From NCBI GenBank assembly GCA_009746045.1, contig RPFO01000022.1, forward strand, positions 1,584,280 to 1,648,279: a DNA stretch of 64,000 bases, written 5' to 3'. Source of the stretch: Mesostigma viride (Eukaryota > Streptophyta > Mesostigmatophyceae > Mesostigmatales > Mesostigmataceae). How positions within the stretch are numbered: the stretch's first letter is position 1; every line of letters starts with the position of its first letter. Both the position numbers and the translations under genes were made by a program. The notes beneath the pieces were generated by a model, which saw only the letters and a list, made by a program, of their open reading frames with translations, ran no database searches and was not told the origin of the DNA. Of the stretch, positions 1 through 11,409 are shown piece after piece.

Positions 1-725
1 CTGCCCCTTGGTGGACGGTCTAGATACCGTCACGGCCGAGGACGGGGCTAGGCGGGCTGACTTGGGCTGACTGGGTGATTCGCTTGGCGTGCCTTGACTA
101 CTGTCGTCTGTGGACGCGCCTGCCTGTTCCGTCGGCTCCTGTCGTCGATGCCAGATGCGGTATTTCTGGGGGTAGAAGGGTTGTTCCAAAGGGCAGGACA
201 CACGATAGCGCAGAGGATGAGTGAGTGACGCAATGAAGCCTATGTGACAACCGTGAGTAGTGGGGATGACAGCACCATCAGTTAGGTACACGCCAATGGA
301 CAATCACATGAACGTGTGGCTGACGACAGAGCAGTAGGTGCGGCAGCAATTTGGTTCAGGGCGCCATTACCGTCCTGCCATAAACAAGGGGGGGAGGGGG
401 GACGAAACGCATCAGTCCCAGCTCCCCCACACTATGACATGATTAGGGCCCATAAATTGAAAACACATGGACATGCAAACCCATCCCATGTGAGGCCATA
501 CTCAGCACCAGCACGTTGCACACAATACGCCAATGGCCATGGTCCACACATACATTAGTTTCTATGTGTTAAGTTCAAATATAGACCTCGTACACATCTA
601 TTGGGCTACGTTGCACCCCCTCCCCCGGCCCCTCCGCCCCCCTGCCCTCCCACCCTCCCACCCTCCCCCCCCCCCCCCCCCCCGCGCCCCCGCGCCCCCC
701 CGCCAACCAACCCGCTCTTCTGTAC
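1..725. other. Left edge: intron of the GARP gene, with C tract
   Basis: This stretch lies downstream of the last GARP exon found (minus strand) and is read as intron, possibly with an unrecognised exon. It contains a C-rich run at about 614-706, including an uninterrupted poly-C at about 667-683. The short open frames here are low-complexity proline/glycine translations of that run. Confidence 0.4.
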
Positions 726-1759
726 CTGCAAATGGCTGGCCACGTTCTCTCGGCTCATGCCCTCCACATTCATCGCCTTGAGGATGGTGCGCGGGACAGC
801 CTCTGCAGGGCACGAGAGGATGTGGCGTGTGCCAGATGATGCGCAAAGGGGTGAGGTGGCATATGCAAGTCTCGTTAGCGCGGTGAGCTGTGGCACATGA
901 CCCATTACCAGGCCAGCTGCAGCACTTGCCATGCATCAAGAGGACACCCCCCCTCGGTGCACTAAACAGTACCATTTCCTACTGATTGCAATCGACCATC
1001 CGCCCCCACGAATTTGATCTCCGCGAACTCAGACGCATCCCCTAACTTTTCCGGGACATTCCAGCTTCCAGCACAGCGCCTGCACATGGGTCAATCTGTA
1101 CATGGATCATCTGGGCCCCCTAACCACCTTCTGGGAAAACGCAAGCATTACAACAACGGAGCTGCTTTAAACCTGTGGGTTAATTTCTTCCTTGACCAGA
1201 GGAACGCTTTCACAGCTGGAGGGAGGGTTTGATGGGCCAGGAATATCAGACCCCAAGGAACAACAGTCCCAACAATTATCTAGGGTATTCTGGACAAGCA
1301 GCAAAAACACCCAGAGACCCGCAACGGTACCCCCACAAATGTTCCATCCCCACTCATGTTCCACCCAAACAACCCCACTCATGGTAATCAACAGACAACA
1401 GCCCCACTCATGTCCCAGGCCAACAACCCAACTCATGGTAGCTAAGCCCAGCAGCCCCACTCACGTTCGAGCCCGAGCTGTTTGATGGCAGCCAGAAAGC
1501 GGGCATGAAGGTCCGGTGTCCAGACCAGACGGTTCTTGCCCAGAGAGCTCTCCGGTAACGTGATCCGTGCCTCATCACACCGCTCCACCCAGTGAGAAGA
1601 GGAGCTGGTAGCACCAGATGCCCTTGGGGGAGTCACGATGCTCTTTTTCCCAGTTCCAGAAAAATTACCCGACCTGTCGCGCTTAGACGCGGTGGATGTT
1701 GCCTTCTGGGCTGAACCGGGGGCCATCGAGGATGCTGTCGACGCAAGGGCAGCTGACAT
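726..1759 (-). CDS. GARP (Myb-like) transcription factor, 5' part
   Basis: Two exons assemble on the minus strand: 1759-1465 (98 codons plus 1 nt) and 802-726 (2 nt plus 25 codons). The donor is GTGAGT, the acceptor ends CTGCAG, and the next donor after 726 is GTACAG. Joined, residues about 75-124 make a GARP DNA-binding domain: it begins RLVWTPDLHARF, passes AVPRTILKAMNVEGMSREN and ends at VASHLQ. That wording is typical of the LUX/PCL1, ARR-B and GLK-like proteins of the green lineage, which bind DNA and regulate clock, cytokinin or plastid genes; algal members include clock factors. Residues 1-74 are Ser/Ala/Thr-rich and presumably disordered. ATG 1759 is the first Met in the open frame. 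The domain should continue KYR in a third exon, which I cannot find before the left edge. The intron between the two exons is about 660 bp and the following one starts with a G-rich run on this strand. The exact subfamily is unresolved. Confidence 0.85.
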
Positions 1760-3499
1760 GTTCCCTGGCCGCGGCTGGCCCGGCGATGAGCAGCAGAGAC
1801 GAGTTGTACGTCGGGGTCACGCCGGGTGCGGACGGGGGTGGGATCCAGAAATTAACCTGAGGAAGTCACGGCTGATGTAAAGGACATGTGTTCAAAGGCG
1901 CAGACGATATTTTCAAAAGCACCACGAATCCGATTGTCAACGCCGACTGGTGTAACCGGTAAACACTATGACAGCTGTACCTGGCCTAAGCCGACGCCCG
2001 GTGACCAGCCGGGGGAGCTGTCGAAAAGAATCGATTGCTTGCGGGAAAAAGACTGCGGCTGGCTCTATTATTTAGCTATTCATCTTTGACCTTTTCTACG
2101 GTTTAAGCTACATCATAGCGCTAGCAGATATGACATTCTCCCAGCTGAGGCGCCACGATGGAGCGGGTAACAAGCCAAGGACGCATTCCGCTAGGAACTT
2201 GCAGGCTATTTTGCTACTGAAAACCGCCAGCTTCTCACGCGTCAAGGTAACCTAGCTAGTGTATATTATTTCGATTTGAAAGACGTACGTAATTCAAAAA
2301 ATTGCTGAAGATGTCGGCGAAGGATGCTTCCTGGTACCTTAATTGCCATCGTCAAGCTTGCAATTCAGAAAAGCGCCCGTCCACCAGCGGATTGAAGTGT
2401 CGCCCAGCCTGCAAGCGGGCCGGGTCAGGAGATCATGAGAAGTTAGAAAAACACACACGGTCGGTATTAATTAATTTGCGGACGCCGGAGCCACGGAGGC
2501 CTAATTGCACTATCAAATATGCCAAGTGGGTTTCGACGCTTAATTCTCGTTGTGGTCTCCCCAATCCACACAAGTTGCAATACGTGCATGTGCCGAGCAA
2601 TCGGCCGCTAGTGTACAACGTCGATCCTGCACTCACCTAAGCCAATTGTAGCTGGCGCGGCCGGAATATTATCCGGAGCTGGCATATTCTCTAGATCTCT
2701 CCACTATTACTCTTGGCGAATGCATGCTGAATAACCCAACAAAAATTAATCAGTTGAAAAAGTTGCCTTGGGACGTGCAGGAGTACAAGCTAGTGCGTGC
2801 TGAGTCTTCTCCGTAACGCTTAGAAAAAAAAAAAAAGCGTGACCTAATGGAAACACGAAACGAAACAATGCTACTGAAGCTACCGACGTGCTCCCCATTG
2901 CGCTTTGGGGTCAGTCCACGTTGAGAGTGAGATCCATTGGACTGACTTGTCCGACGCTAGTTCTCCGTCGCTAAGTCGGTAGTAACTTGCAGATAATTTC
3001 GGGCAGGATTAGATTCCTGGCACAAAAAAAACACTTGCTCCACTGAAGCGTCTCCACGTGGCGGCTATTGGGTATGTCTCGACGGGGATCTCTCCGGTTG
3101 TCCATCGGTAAAAGCTAATAAACGGATGAGTTGTCCAACGCTAAAATCAGAAGATTGTCAAAATGTGGACACTGGACAGCGAGGCATCACAAATTGCAGC
3201 ATATTCCATCCCCACATGCGGCCTGAGCTGAACTCATGCTGCCTGCGGGATCAGCACCCCCTGCGGTTTCTTCACCAATGTAATTGTGGCGATTACAAGT
3301 ATTTAAACCTGACACCATCCACAGTGATGGTCCGGCATCCCTGCGTATCGCACGCGCTCACGTCACTGACCGCGACGCGTCGACCGTCCACCCGCCGATA
3401 ACTGAAGCGTCAAGACTTACCAGCTTTGGCAAGTGGCAACGGCCAAACCGTGTGAATCTGGCTCGTACCGGATCAGGATCCTGCGATACCGGTATACGG
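1760..3499. other. Intergenic region upstream of the GARP gene
   Basis: No recognisable gene. The stretch is moderately AT-rich and carries a 12-14 base A-run at about 2823. An open frame of 112 codons at 2302-2640 has no recognisable domain and no plausible exon borders. The part next to 1760 should contain the promoter of the GARP gene on the minus strand. Confidence 0.4.
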
Positions 3500-3527
3500 T
3501 TTGGCACTTTTTTCCAGACCGCGCAAT

Positions 3528-4143
3528 GGTTGTTGTTGTTGTGTGGGTGGTTCCGCTTACAGCACTTGTTGTTGTTGTTGTTGTTGCCCACGCCGCACAT
3601 GGGCAGCCACTAAAGACTCTGCTGCCCATGTGCGGCGTGGGATTCAACTAACTAACATGGTCAGCAGAGTCTATTTCTCAGTTATAAGTGCGTTAGGTAT
3701 AAGTATCTCTGCTGCGGTGCTGCCCATGTGCGTCCATATACGAAGGCAAAATGAAAAAACGTTAGCCTCCGACAATCTGGAGCGTCTCTGCAGCCCATGT
3801 GCGGCGTGGGCAACAACAACAACAACAACAACAACAGTCAACTGTCAAGACGTGATTGAACTTTGCAGGCATTCAGTTCAGTCCCACGCCGCGCCGGTTA
3901 TCCGGCGTCGCTGACTCAGCGCAACTTTTGGGCAACTTTATCTGTTTCTGTACATTCCCATGTTAAGTTACGATTGCCGTGTGAAAGCGGGATCGTAACT
4001 TAAAAGCGGAAACGTAACCTTACACGAACGGTCATCGTATGGTAATCGTAACTTAACGCGGGAATGACTGTTGTTGCTGTTGTTGTTGTTGTTGTTGTGT
4101 GACTTGTGTCCCACGCCGCACATGGGCAGCAGAGAATCTATAC
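3528..4143. repeat. Foldback repeat cluster: (TTG)n plus palindromic 20-mer
   Basis: The unit CCCACGCCGCACATGGGCAG, usually flanked on its outer side by a (TTG)n or (CAA)n run, occurs at 3587-3606 (+), 3622-3641 (inverted), about 3719-3733 (inverted, truncated), 3791-3810 (inverted) and 4110-4129 (+). Copies at 3587 and 3622 form a short hairpin. Inside the cluster, 3963-3978 and about 4040-4055 form another inverted repeat around AAGTTACGATT. The arrangement resembles ends of foldback or MITE-type elements inserted in each other. No transposase is encoded. Confidence 0.7.
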
Positions 4144-4146
4144 TGT

Positions 4147-4630
4147 ACACCGCCCGCATTGGTAGTTTTAATTCAGTTTAGCCAAAAGGCCCTTCGGAAT
4201 TAGACATTAGCGTTTTATTGGTTGAAAGTGCTACTGTGTCCGCCCAATTAATTAATTATTAGTTTGTTTGTTTGGTTACCGAACAACCGTTAAACTGGCT
4301 GCGAAATTTAATAATTCTTTGTTTGTTGACTTTGTTCTGTATAACCCAGCCGGGTGCACTGCTCTTCAGTTACGGCTAGGAAAAGCACATTTTTCAGCCA
4401 GAGATTTAATATTTCTTTGTTTGTTAGCGAGAAAGCTGCACACGTGACTTGCACGTGACAGGAAAATAATATTTATTTACAACTTCTTTGTTTGTTTTTC
4501 AGCCCGAAAACAGACAGACGAGCACACTCGTGAATTAATTATTTATAAATTGTTTGTTTTATTTAGCACTTTCAGGTGGCGAACTACAATAAGTAATATT
4601 TATAATTAAAACTACCAATGCGGGCGGTGT
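4147..4630. mobile_element. Foldback/MITE-like element with 27-bp perfect terminal inverted repeats
   Basis: The 27 bases at 4147-4173 (ACACCGCCCGCATTGG then TAGTTTTAATT) recur as an exact reverse complement at 4604-4630. The 430-bp interior is AT-rich and carries five degenerate repeats of an AATTAATATTT block followed by CTTTGTTTGTT, at about 4246, 4305, 4403, 4466 and 4534. Long (TTG)n and (CAA)n runs lie outside both arms (4078-4096 and 4632-4694). There is no coding capacity. The class of element is unknown. Confidence 0.7.
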
Positions 4631-4652
4631 AGTGGCAACAACAACAACAACA

Positions 4653-4694
<42 letters not shown>
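4631..4694. repeat. (CAA)n microsatellite
   Basis: An almost uninterrupted CAA trinucleotide run of about 20 units with one AAC slip near 4653. It is the outer flank of the foldback element. Confidence 0.85.
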
Positions 4695-4987
4695 CTTTAC
4701 TGTTCTTTTAACACATTGGGTTACCAGCTGGTCGATACGTGGGACCCCTTTACCTAACGATATTCTCATTGGTTAATAATAAATACCTAGTTTACCCGCA
4801 AGATAACCAAAACTCTGATGGCGCCAGGTGGCGCGCGAATTGCCCCTGAAAGAGCAGGCAACACGGAAGTGCGACTGTGCGAGCCCAAGCTGTATTAGAA
4901 CAGCCATCGCGGGTATCGGACACCTTGCACAACCATTAACACCGGCAAGGTTGCCCGCTGCCCGCAGCGAAATACCGCACACTGTCA

Positions 4988-7900
4988 ATGGCTGTGTCAC
5001 GCTTGATTGCCGCTGGTCTCAGGAGGGGTGCTGAAAACCCGGTTTTCCGTGGAGTTGGCGGATCTTTCCAGTCTGGACTCCATTCATGGTCGTCCAACAG
5101 TAACGTGGGAGTTGTCTCGTCAGAGAAGGATGAGAAGCCTCGCATTTCCGGTCATCACAGCTCCTGCCCCTGCTGCAGTGCTGGGCCCGCAAGGAATCGC
5201 GTTCTGTCTTCCCTTCCCAGCCAGTCCAACACCGGCAACCGGGGCGTGATCTACATGGCCCCAGGTGTCGTGGAGGTCAAGCCCATTCCGTTCCCCAAGT
5301 TGGAGCTTGATTCCACTTCGTCTCCCGTAGTGTCGGAGCGCCAGAAGCGCAAGTGCGACCATGGTGTCATCCTGAAGGTGAATACCGTCGGTGGTAGGAT
5401 AGCGCGCCGTTTTCAACTGTACACCATGCCAGCGTTCATGCTTAGCTTAACCACATTGTTGTGGGATTGGGATGCTAAGTTGATACATGCCGGAGCGGAA
5501 TGGACTTGAAAAAGGCTTAATGGCCCGCAAATTTCTTCTATGCCCTGTAAACATCTGGTTACCTGCTTGTTTGCGCTTGTTGCAGACGGTCGCAACCAAC
5601 ATTTGCGGCTCCGACCAGCACATGGTCCGCGGGCGGACGTCGCTGCCCGGAGGCCACATGGTCCTGGGCCACGAAATCACAGGAGAAGTCGTTGAGTGCG
5701 GCAGGGTAAGCCATGATACCGTATGGTTGTGTCCGAAGCTGAACTCTATGAGGGGGCATTGGCTGTTCCAGCTTGACAACCGGTAGAGGTGCCAGTCCAT
5801 CCCAGGCCACAGATTGGATCCTTCCATTGGATCCCTTTAAAAGCTAGAGTTTAGAAGCGACCGTTCACTTGGGAGTCATGATCGGGCATACCTTCTACCT
5901 ATAAATCAATCCATACATAGGCCCCCTCGTAACTGGGGGGAGAGCGATCGCAGCAATGGTGCTCACCACTAGACATTCCCGGCCAGTTAGGCTTGAAACA
6001 CACGCTCTGATCAAGCAAGCTGTTTATGGCCCCACCGTCTAGGTTATCTATTCGCTCTACACGTAAGCCAGCCATAATTTCAATGCACAAGGCTACACAT
6101 TTCCTTCTCCATTCATATTCATCATCCTGAACGACTCGAAAACGCAGAAAAGATAACGGCAGGCTCGAGCTACCATGGTCCGGATTCTCCCGATTTCGGG
6201 CATGCGCTGGTTGTCTCCTTGATAGGTAGCACGTGTGGCGACATTTGGATCGAAAACAAAAAGTGTTGCGAACAAAAAGTGCTTTCGCCTCCCAGCTTAT
6301 CTTTCTTTGCCACTTCCCTGGCTACGCTCGCCTGTCATTTGCCATGCCTGGTTCCCCTATCCTGTTTTTATCGCGCGTGTGTGCGCACCGCCCCCAGGAC
6401 GTGGAGTACGTCAAGAAGGGCGACCTGGTCTCCGTCCCCTTCAACATTGCCTGCGGCCGCTGCGTCAACTGCAAGCGCGGGTTCACGGGCATCTGCCTCA
6501 ACGTCAACCCTGCGCGCCCCGGTGCCGCCTACGGGTGTGTGCGGCAGTAGAGAAATGGGATCCAATCACTGTTATGCCACCCACTTCCGTCAGGGGTTGC
6601 CGTGCTCACCAGTGGCGTCTGTTTCAGATAACGGTCATGTTGCGCTGGATGTATCACACTCCTCTTTTCTTTGTTTCGTGTAAAGCGTCTCGGGTCGTGG
6701 CTCGGGCAGGCGCCTCTTCTGTTTGCTTACTAGCGTACGCATTTCCGGACCAGGCACACACTCTACGGCTTGGCCAGGCAACCCTCCTCGCTTCCTGCGA
6801 GATGTCCGTCTTTGCGCAAAGGATGGTGGGGGCGCTACATGGCACTTTCCATCCCTGGCCTGTTACTGACGATCTGGCCTGTTCCTGACGACAATGTTAC
6901 TGACTAGCGGATGGCGGATAGAGATGGTACCAACGCTCTTTCCTGCCACCGTCTGTGTCCATCCCGCATCCCCCCCTAACGCCACCACCTAGCCCCGGTT
7001 CCACCCAACGCCAACCCACCACTACGGTCACTACCACTTGCCCCACCCACCACCGCTAACGCCACCACCTAGACTTTGCACGACCAACCCCTCCTCATAA
7101 GGGTACTTGCCTACTTGCCTACTTGCCTACTTGCCTACTTGCCTACTTGCCTACTTGCCTACTTGCCTACTTGCCTACTTGCCTACTTGCCTACTTGCCT
7201 ACTCGCCCACTCGCCCACTCGCCTACTCGCCTACTCGCCTACTCGCCTACTCGCCTACTCGCCTACTCGCCTACTCGCCTACTCGCCTACTCGCCTACTC
7301 GCCTACTCGCCTACTCGCCTACTCGCCTACTCGCCTACTCGCCTACTCGCCTACTCGCCTACTCGCCAACTCGCCTACTCGCCTACTTTCCTACTCGCCT
7401 CCTCGCCTCCTCGCCTCCTCGCCTCCTCGCCTCCTCCTCGCCTCGCCTCCTCGCCTCCTCGCCTCCTCGCCTCCTCGCCTCCTCGCCTCCTCGCCTCCTC
7501 GCCTCCTCGCCTCCTCGCCTCCTCGCCTGCTTGCCTGCTTGCCTAATACTACCTCTTCCACGGTACCACTCCCATCACCACCCTCGCTCGCGCCCCCCCC
7601 CCCCCCCCCCAGTTACGTGGACATGGGCGGCTGGATCGGCGGCCAGGCCGAGTACGTGATGGTCCCCTACGCCGACTTCAACCTGCTCAAGTTCCCTGAC
7701 AAGGCCCGCGCGATGGAGAAGATCAAGGACCTCGCGCTGCTGTCCGACATCTTCCCGACCGGGTTCCATGGTGCGGTGACCGCGGGCGTGAAGCCAGGGA
7801 GCACCGTGTATGTTGCCGGTGCGGGCCCCGTGGGGCTGGCGTGCGCTGCCTCGGCGCAGCTGCTTGGTGCGGCCGTCGTGGTCGTGGGCGACCTGAATGC

Positions 7901-8432
7901 CGAACGCCTCGCGCAGGCGCGGTCGTTCGGCTGTGAGACGATCGACCTGTCGACCGAGGGCTCGATCGAGGACAAGATCGCGGCAGTGGTGGGCGAGCCG
8001 AACGTGGACGCAGCGGTCGACTGTGTGGGCTTTGAGGCGCGCGGGAGCGGCCACGACAGCGTCAAGGAGCGCCCGGCGCAGGTGCTCAACGACTGCATGC
8101 GTGTCACCGAGGCCGGAGGGAGCGTCGGCATCCCTGGCCTGTACGTGACCGAGGACCCTGGCGCGTCAGAGGCCGCGGCCAAGACGGGGAACCTCTCGAT
8201 CCGCCTTGGCCTCGGCTGGGCCAAGAGCATGAGCTTCACGACGGGCCAGTGCCCCGTCATGCGCTACCACCGCCACCTCATGCGCGCGATCCTGTGGGAC
8301 AAGGTGCAGATCGCAAAGGCGGTCAACGTGCAGGCGATCGGGCTCGACGAGGCGCCCAAAGGGTACAAGGACTTTGACAAGGGCGCCGCCAAGAAGTTTG
8401 TCATCGACCCGCACCGCATGTTCACCAAGTAG
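4988..8432 (+). CDS. fdhA: Glutathione-independent formaldehyde dehydrogenase (zinc, NAD+), four exons
   Basis: Exons 4988-5377, 5586-5705, 6398-6534 and 7613-8432 join in frame to 488 residues. From residue about 83 (GNRGVIYMAPG) the protein follows bacterial FdhA/PFDH, which oxidises formaldehyde to formate with NAD+ and no glutathione. Catalytic zinc ligands are present at Cys137, His159 and Asp261, and structural zinc ligands at Cys189, 192, 195 and 203 (C-x2-C-x2-C-x7-C). The NAD-binding GxGxxG is at 285-290, followed by an acidic residue after strand two (VVVVGDLN). Length without the leader is about 405, close to the roughly 400 of the bacterial enzyme. The first 80 residues (MAVSRLIAAGLRRG, Arg/Ser-rich, no acid at the start) look like an organelle, probably mitochondrial, targeting peptide; part of this stretch could instead be an unrecognised intron. 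A short insertion sits near residues 108-122. Introns are GT-AG; the third holds an 8-bp satellite and a poly-C tract against the acceptor. Confidence 0.92.
5967..6224 (+). repeat. Interspersed repeat, 5'-truncated copy of the 38.8 kb MITE
   Basis: This roughly 260-bp block is closely similar base for base to 38838-39089. Shared landmarks are CACTAGACA, GGCCAGTTAGGCT, GCTCTACACGTAAGCCAGCC and the shared end CTGGTTGTCTCCTTGAT. It lies inside intron 2 of the formaldehyde dehydrogenase gene in the sense orientation. The left end with GAGACAAC, present in the 38.8 kb copy, is missing. Confidence 0.85.
7101..7545 (+). repeat. 8-bp satellite that drifts in three blocks
   Basis: Tandem octamers run from CTTGCCTA (about 7106-7200) to CTCGCCTA (about 7201-7385) to CTCGCCTC (about 7386-7530), with a short CTTGCCTG end. 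The blocks differ by single bases, so they record successive homogenisation waves. The array is in intron 3 of the formaldehyde dehydrogenase gene. It opens long frames in all three phases, one of which runs into exon 4; these are artefacts. Confidence 0.9.
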
Positions 8433-9015
8433 ATTGCTGTGAACAAGATCCAGATTCTGGTTGTCTCACTTAAGATTCTGGTTGATGGGATGCAAGGATG
8501 GAGTGATACATTTAGAGGTTTGATGAATCTTGACATTCTGTCACACGTGAATTACCAGTTTGCGCCCTGTTTTCCGTGCCACTCGGTCTCTGCCAGCGTG
8601 GCCTTGCCTATTTGCCACAAACGCGGGGCATCACTGCTTCCTGAAGTGTTCAATGTAAGCTTGCACTTGTACTGAAGTACACCAGCGGAGGGTGGTGCCC
8701 TACATATACTGATGATATTCTAGTAATTAATTAATTAAACATGTGCTTCCGTTGGGGAGTCACGGAGCAACAGAGTACTTTTAATCCCTTAGTGTGCACA
8801 GCGGAAAGGGCCCAGAGACCACCCCCATCCCTCGTGCCACAGGGTGCACAATTGGACCTGTCGAAACGATCCGGCATCCCCTAAGTAAGTCAGTAAGTAC
8901 TTGCGTGTCATGTGCAAAGGCATGCCACGGAGTACTATGCTAATCTCATTAGAAAAAATAATTACACAAAAGTTTAAACAAATATAGTCTGCATCATTCC
9001 CCGACTGCATCATTT
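8433..9015. other. 3' flank of the formaldehyde dehydrogenase gene, no gene seen
   Basis: Presumed 3' UTR followed by AT-rich intergenic DNA up to the left end of the terminal-inverted-repeat element. No coding signal on either strand. Confidence 0.4.
8654..8658 (+). promoter_or_regulatory. Candidate TGTAA poly(A) signal of the formaldehyde dehydrogenase gene
   Basis: TGTAA, the usual chlorophyte polyadenylation signal, lies about 220 nt after the stop codon. A pentamer is short, so position is the only support. Confidence 0.35.
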
Positions 9016-10758
9016 CCCCGTGTTTTTTTAATTAGAACGCGATATATCGCGTTGTAAGCTTTTTTTAGAACGCGTATAGCACCTAAGGAAAAATTTTTTT
9101 CATGGTCATGTATATACTTTCCTGAAAGCCCATAAATCAAAGGATTTTTTGAGCTACTCAGACCTACAAAATGCTTATTCATTAGAGAGATACACTGGTT
9201 TGAATACAGGGGGGTCTGACCATGACCGCGATTTCTTGACCCTAGGTCACAAGTCATGTGCTTATTCATGCACAAATGGTTCATGAAAAAAATCTGGCTT
9301 CTTGCACGAGCTATGGGCAACATATGCAGGCTCTGTGAAACAAAACTCAGGCCCATTGGGCCTCTGGAGCTATTTTTCATTAGCATCACAAGTACAACGC
9401 AGTACAACGCAGTGGGAAAAATGAGAGCCCTTCACAACATTACGCAACGACACGAGCCCCATAAACGGGGCCATAGTGAGCTTGGAGGGTCAAAACGTTG
9501 AAAATAGGTGTTGTATAAGTTATACAGCATCATACATGCATCAAACATCATGACTGGATGACCTAATATGACTGAATCAGGCAGCCATAGCCAAAGCATC
9601 ATCCACTCTCACAACGTGTTGAGCACATGCCTCGTGGGAACGGAGGTGCTAGGTTTTCATTCCATAACGCGTGCAATACTGAAAGAAAGAGGCACGTGTA
9701 ATGCAAGGCTTGGATAGGTTGAGTGATCCATGAGCTTACATGCAGGCAAAGATGACGCTGGAATGCATGCTAGCAAATGGTGGCAAGATGCTAACAACAC
9801 ATGATCATACACCATGATTGTGGGCACCTAGCTGATCTTCTTGCACAATCAATGCAGTATAAACCATCAACATCCAATCCTCACGATATATTCACGGCTT
9901 GACGACCTATACAGCACCTGAATACTGCACAACTGCAACCTGCTATGGCTGACATGCAAGCAACGTCGAGTAGGATGGCGGTCTTAGAGAGGCTGGGCAG
10001 ACGTCGGTAAAAATAAGTGGAAAACTGGCAGAAACTAGGCAGAAACACGATATACTTACGCCTGCAAGCACTATTGAGCCGGTGGCAGAGGCCATTTCCA
10101 GGAAAATACAGCATACCGTAGCAATAGCCACGGTCACGCCTTACGCTATTTGCAGGCACCATCATGCCCGGAGCTACCCAATAAAAGTCTGCACAAATCT
10201 CGGTTTAGCCGAGAGTCCGGGCGTTCGGAATGAATAAACATGTGTTAAGAAGTCGAAACACCGTGGAAATACCAAGCATGGTGCCGCAGCAGACCCGAGT
10301 CTTGACGTAATAATATGTATGCCGGTTTCCAGGGTTTCCGCATGAAAGTTGGGTGAGAAACTGGAAAAAACTACGTTTCCTTTGCCCCAGTACCTCAACA
10401 AACTGGTAGAAACCTAATTATCAACCTTTGAACGCATCATCATGGTCGTGCTACCCAACAGCCACTGAAATTCGCGCGAAAACTGGCGAGATCTACCTGC
10501 CGCCATCGCCGTCGTCTTCACCTTCGTCCCGCGAAAATGCCTGATTTCAGTGGTACATATTTGTTTGCAGCTGTCACAAAAAAAATACCAAAAATACCAG
10601 GATTTTTTCTTGAATTCTATGAGATGTTTCTGACCTATCTTGAAAGTTTCAGACCAAAAATCGCATGTTTAATAGGTTTGCCACGTGTCAGATTACAACG
10701 CGATACATCGCGTTCTAACCCTACAACGCGATGTATCGCGTTGTAAAAAAACACGGGT
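9016..10758. mobile_element. Non-autonomous DNA transposon with palindromic subterminal repeats
   Basis: The left end reads CCCGTGTTTTTTTA (9016 on) and the right end TAAAAAAACACGGG (to about 10758), an inverted pair. Next to each end are palindromes: AACGCGATATATCGCGTT at about 9036-9053, and two versions (AACGCGATACATCGCGTT, AACGCGATGTATCGCGTT) at about 10697-10744. The 1.7 kb interior has only short open frames without domains, so any mobility would need a transposase from elsewhere. I could not find a convincing target-site duplication. Confidence 0.75.
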
Positions 10759-11409
10759 TAAGCACTAGATGGGGATGTAATCCTCATCCGAGCTGTCCTC
10801 GATCTACTGTAATGGCAGAGGAGGCGGCAGTGTAGCGGCTATCCTCAGGGCCAATAACCTCCATGCACCTGCGGACGTCTACCCTGGCTAGCATCAGGCC
10901 GCGGGGCCCGTGGGGAGAAAACAGGAGCGTACCCCTAGCTCAGGAAGGCATCCACTGTGGGTGCAATATGACCCGTGTGAGCATTGCATTACGATGGAGA
11001 CGCGAGCGAAGAGGCGGTGCTAGGCGAGACACATAGCTGGGCTGGCCGGCTGATCGATGTCTGTTGGCTACCGGTTAGGCTATACCAAGAAGACAACTCT
11101 TCAGCCTCGACGAGGACTACACGCCTGCGCATGCAGTTGAAGGCGAGGAGCGCTGTGTGGAACAGCCCCGGCGTCCAGAAGGCCCGGGAGCAGCAGCAAA
11201 CAGGTAAGCGCGTGCATGCGGGTGCGCCTGCTCCAGGATGGCACCTTTGGAGCATTCTTTTATGGTGCTCCTATCCGCACCGGCCGGCCTCACAGGGTCT
11301 CGTGGCACGAAGCGTCCTGCCTCCGACGGTTCCGGATAGGTAGGACAACCTCGGTGGCTCGCGGCTAAAAAGGCTTTGGGGACAGCCTCTAAAATGTCCC
11401 ACCCGTTCC
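10759..11409. other. Intergenic, no gene seen
   Basis: Lies between the terminal-inverted-repeat element and the deleted LINE. The longest open frame, 119 codons at 10984-11343, has no recognisable domain. Confidence 0.35.

Noticed and set aside
2302-2640. 112-codon frame upstream of the GARP gene
   Set aside because: No recognisable domain and a second frame of similar size on the other strand; cannot be separated from chance.
7107-8432. 441-codon open frame fusing the octamer satellite with the dehydrogenase exon
   Set aside because: The satellite part is intron 3; a poly-C tract and AG acceptor at 7611-7612 and the family alignment place the exon start at 7613.
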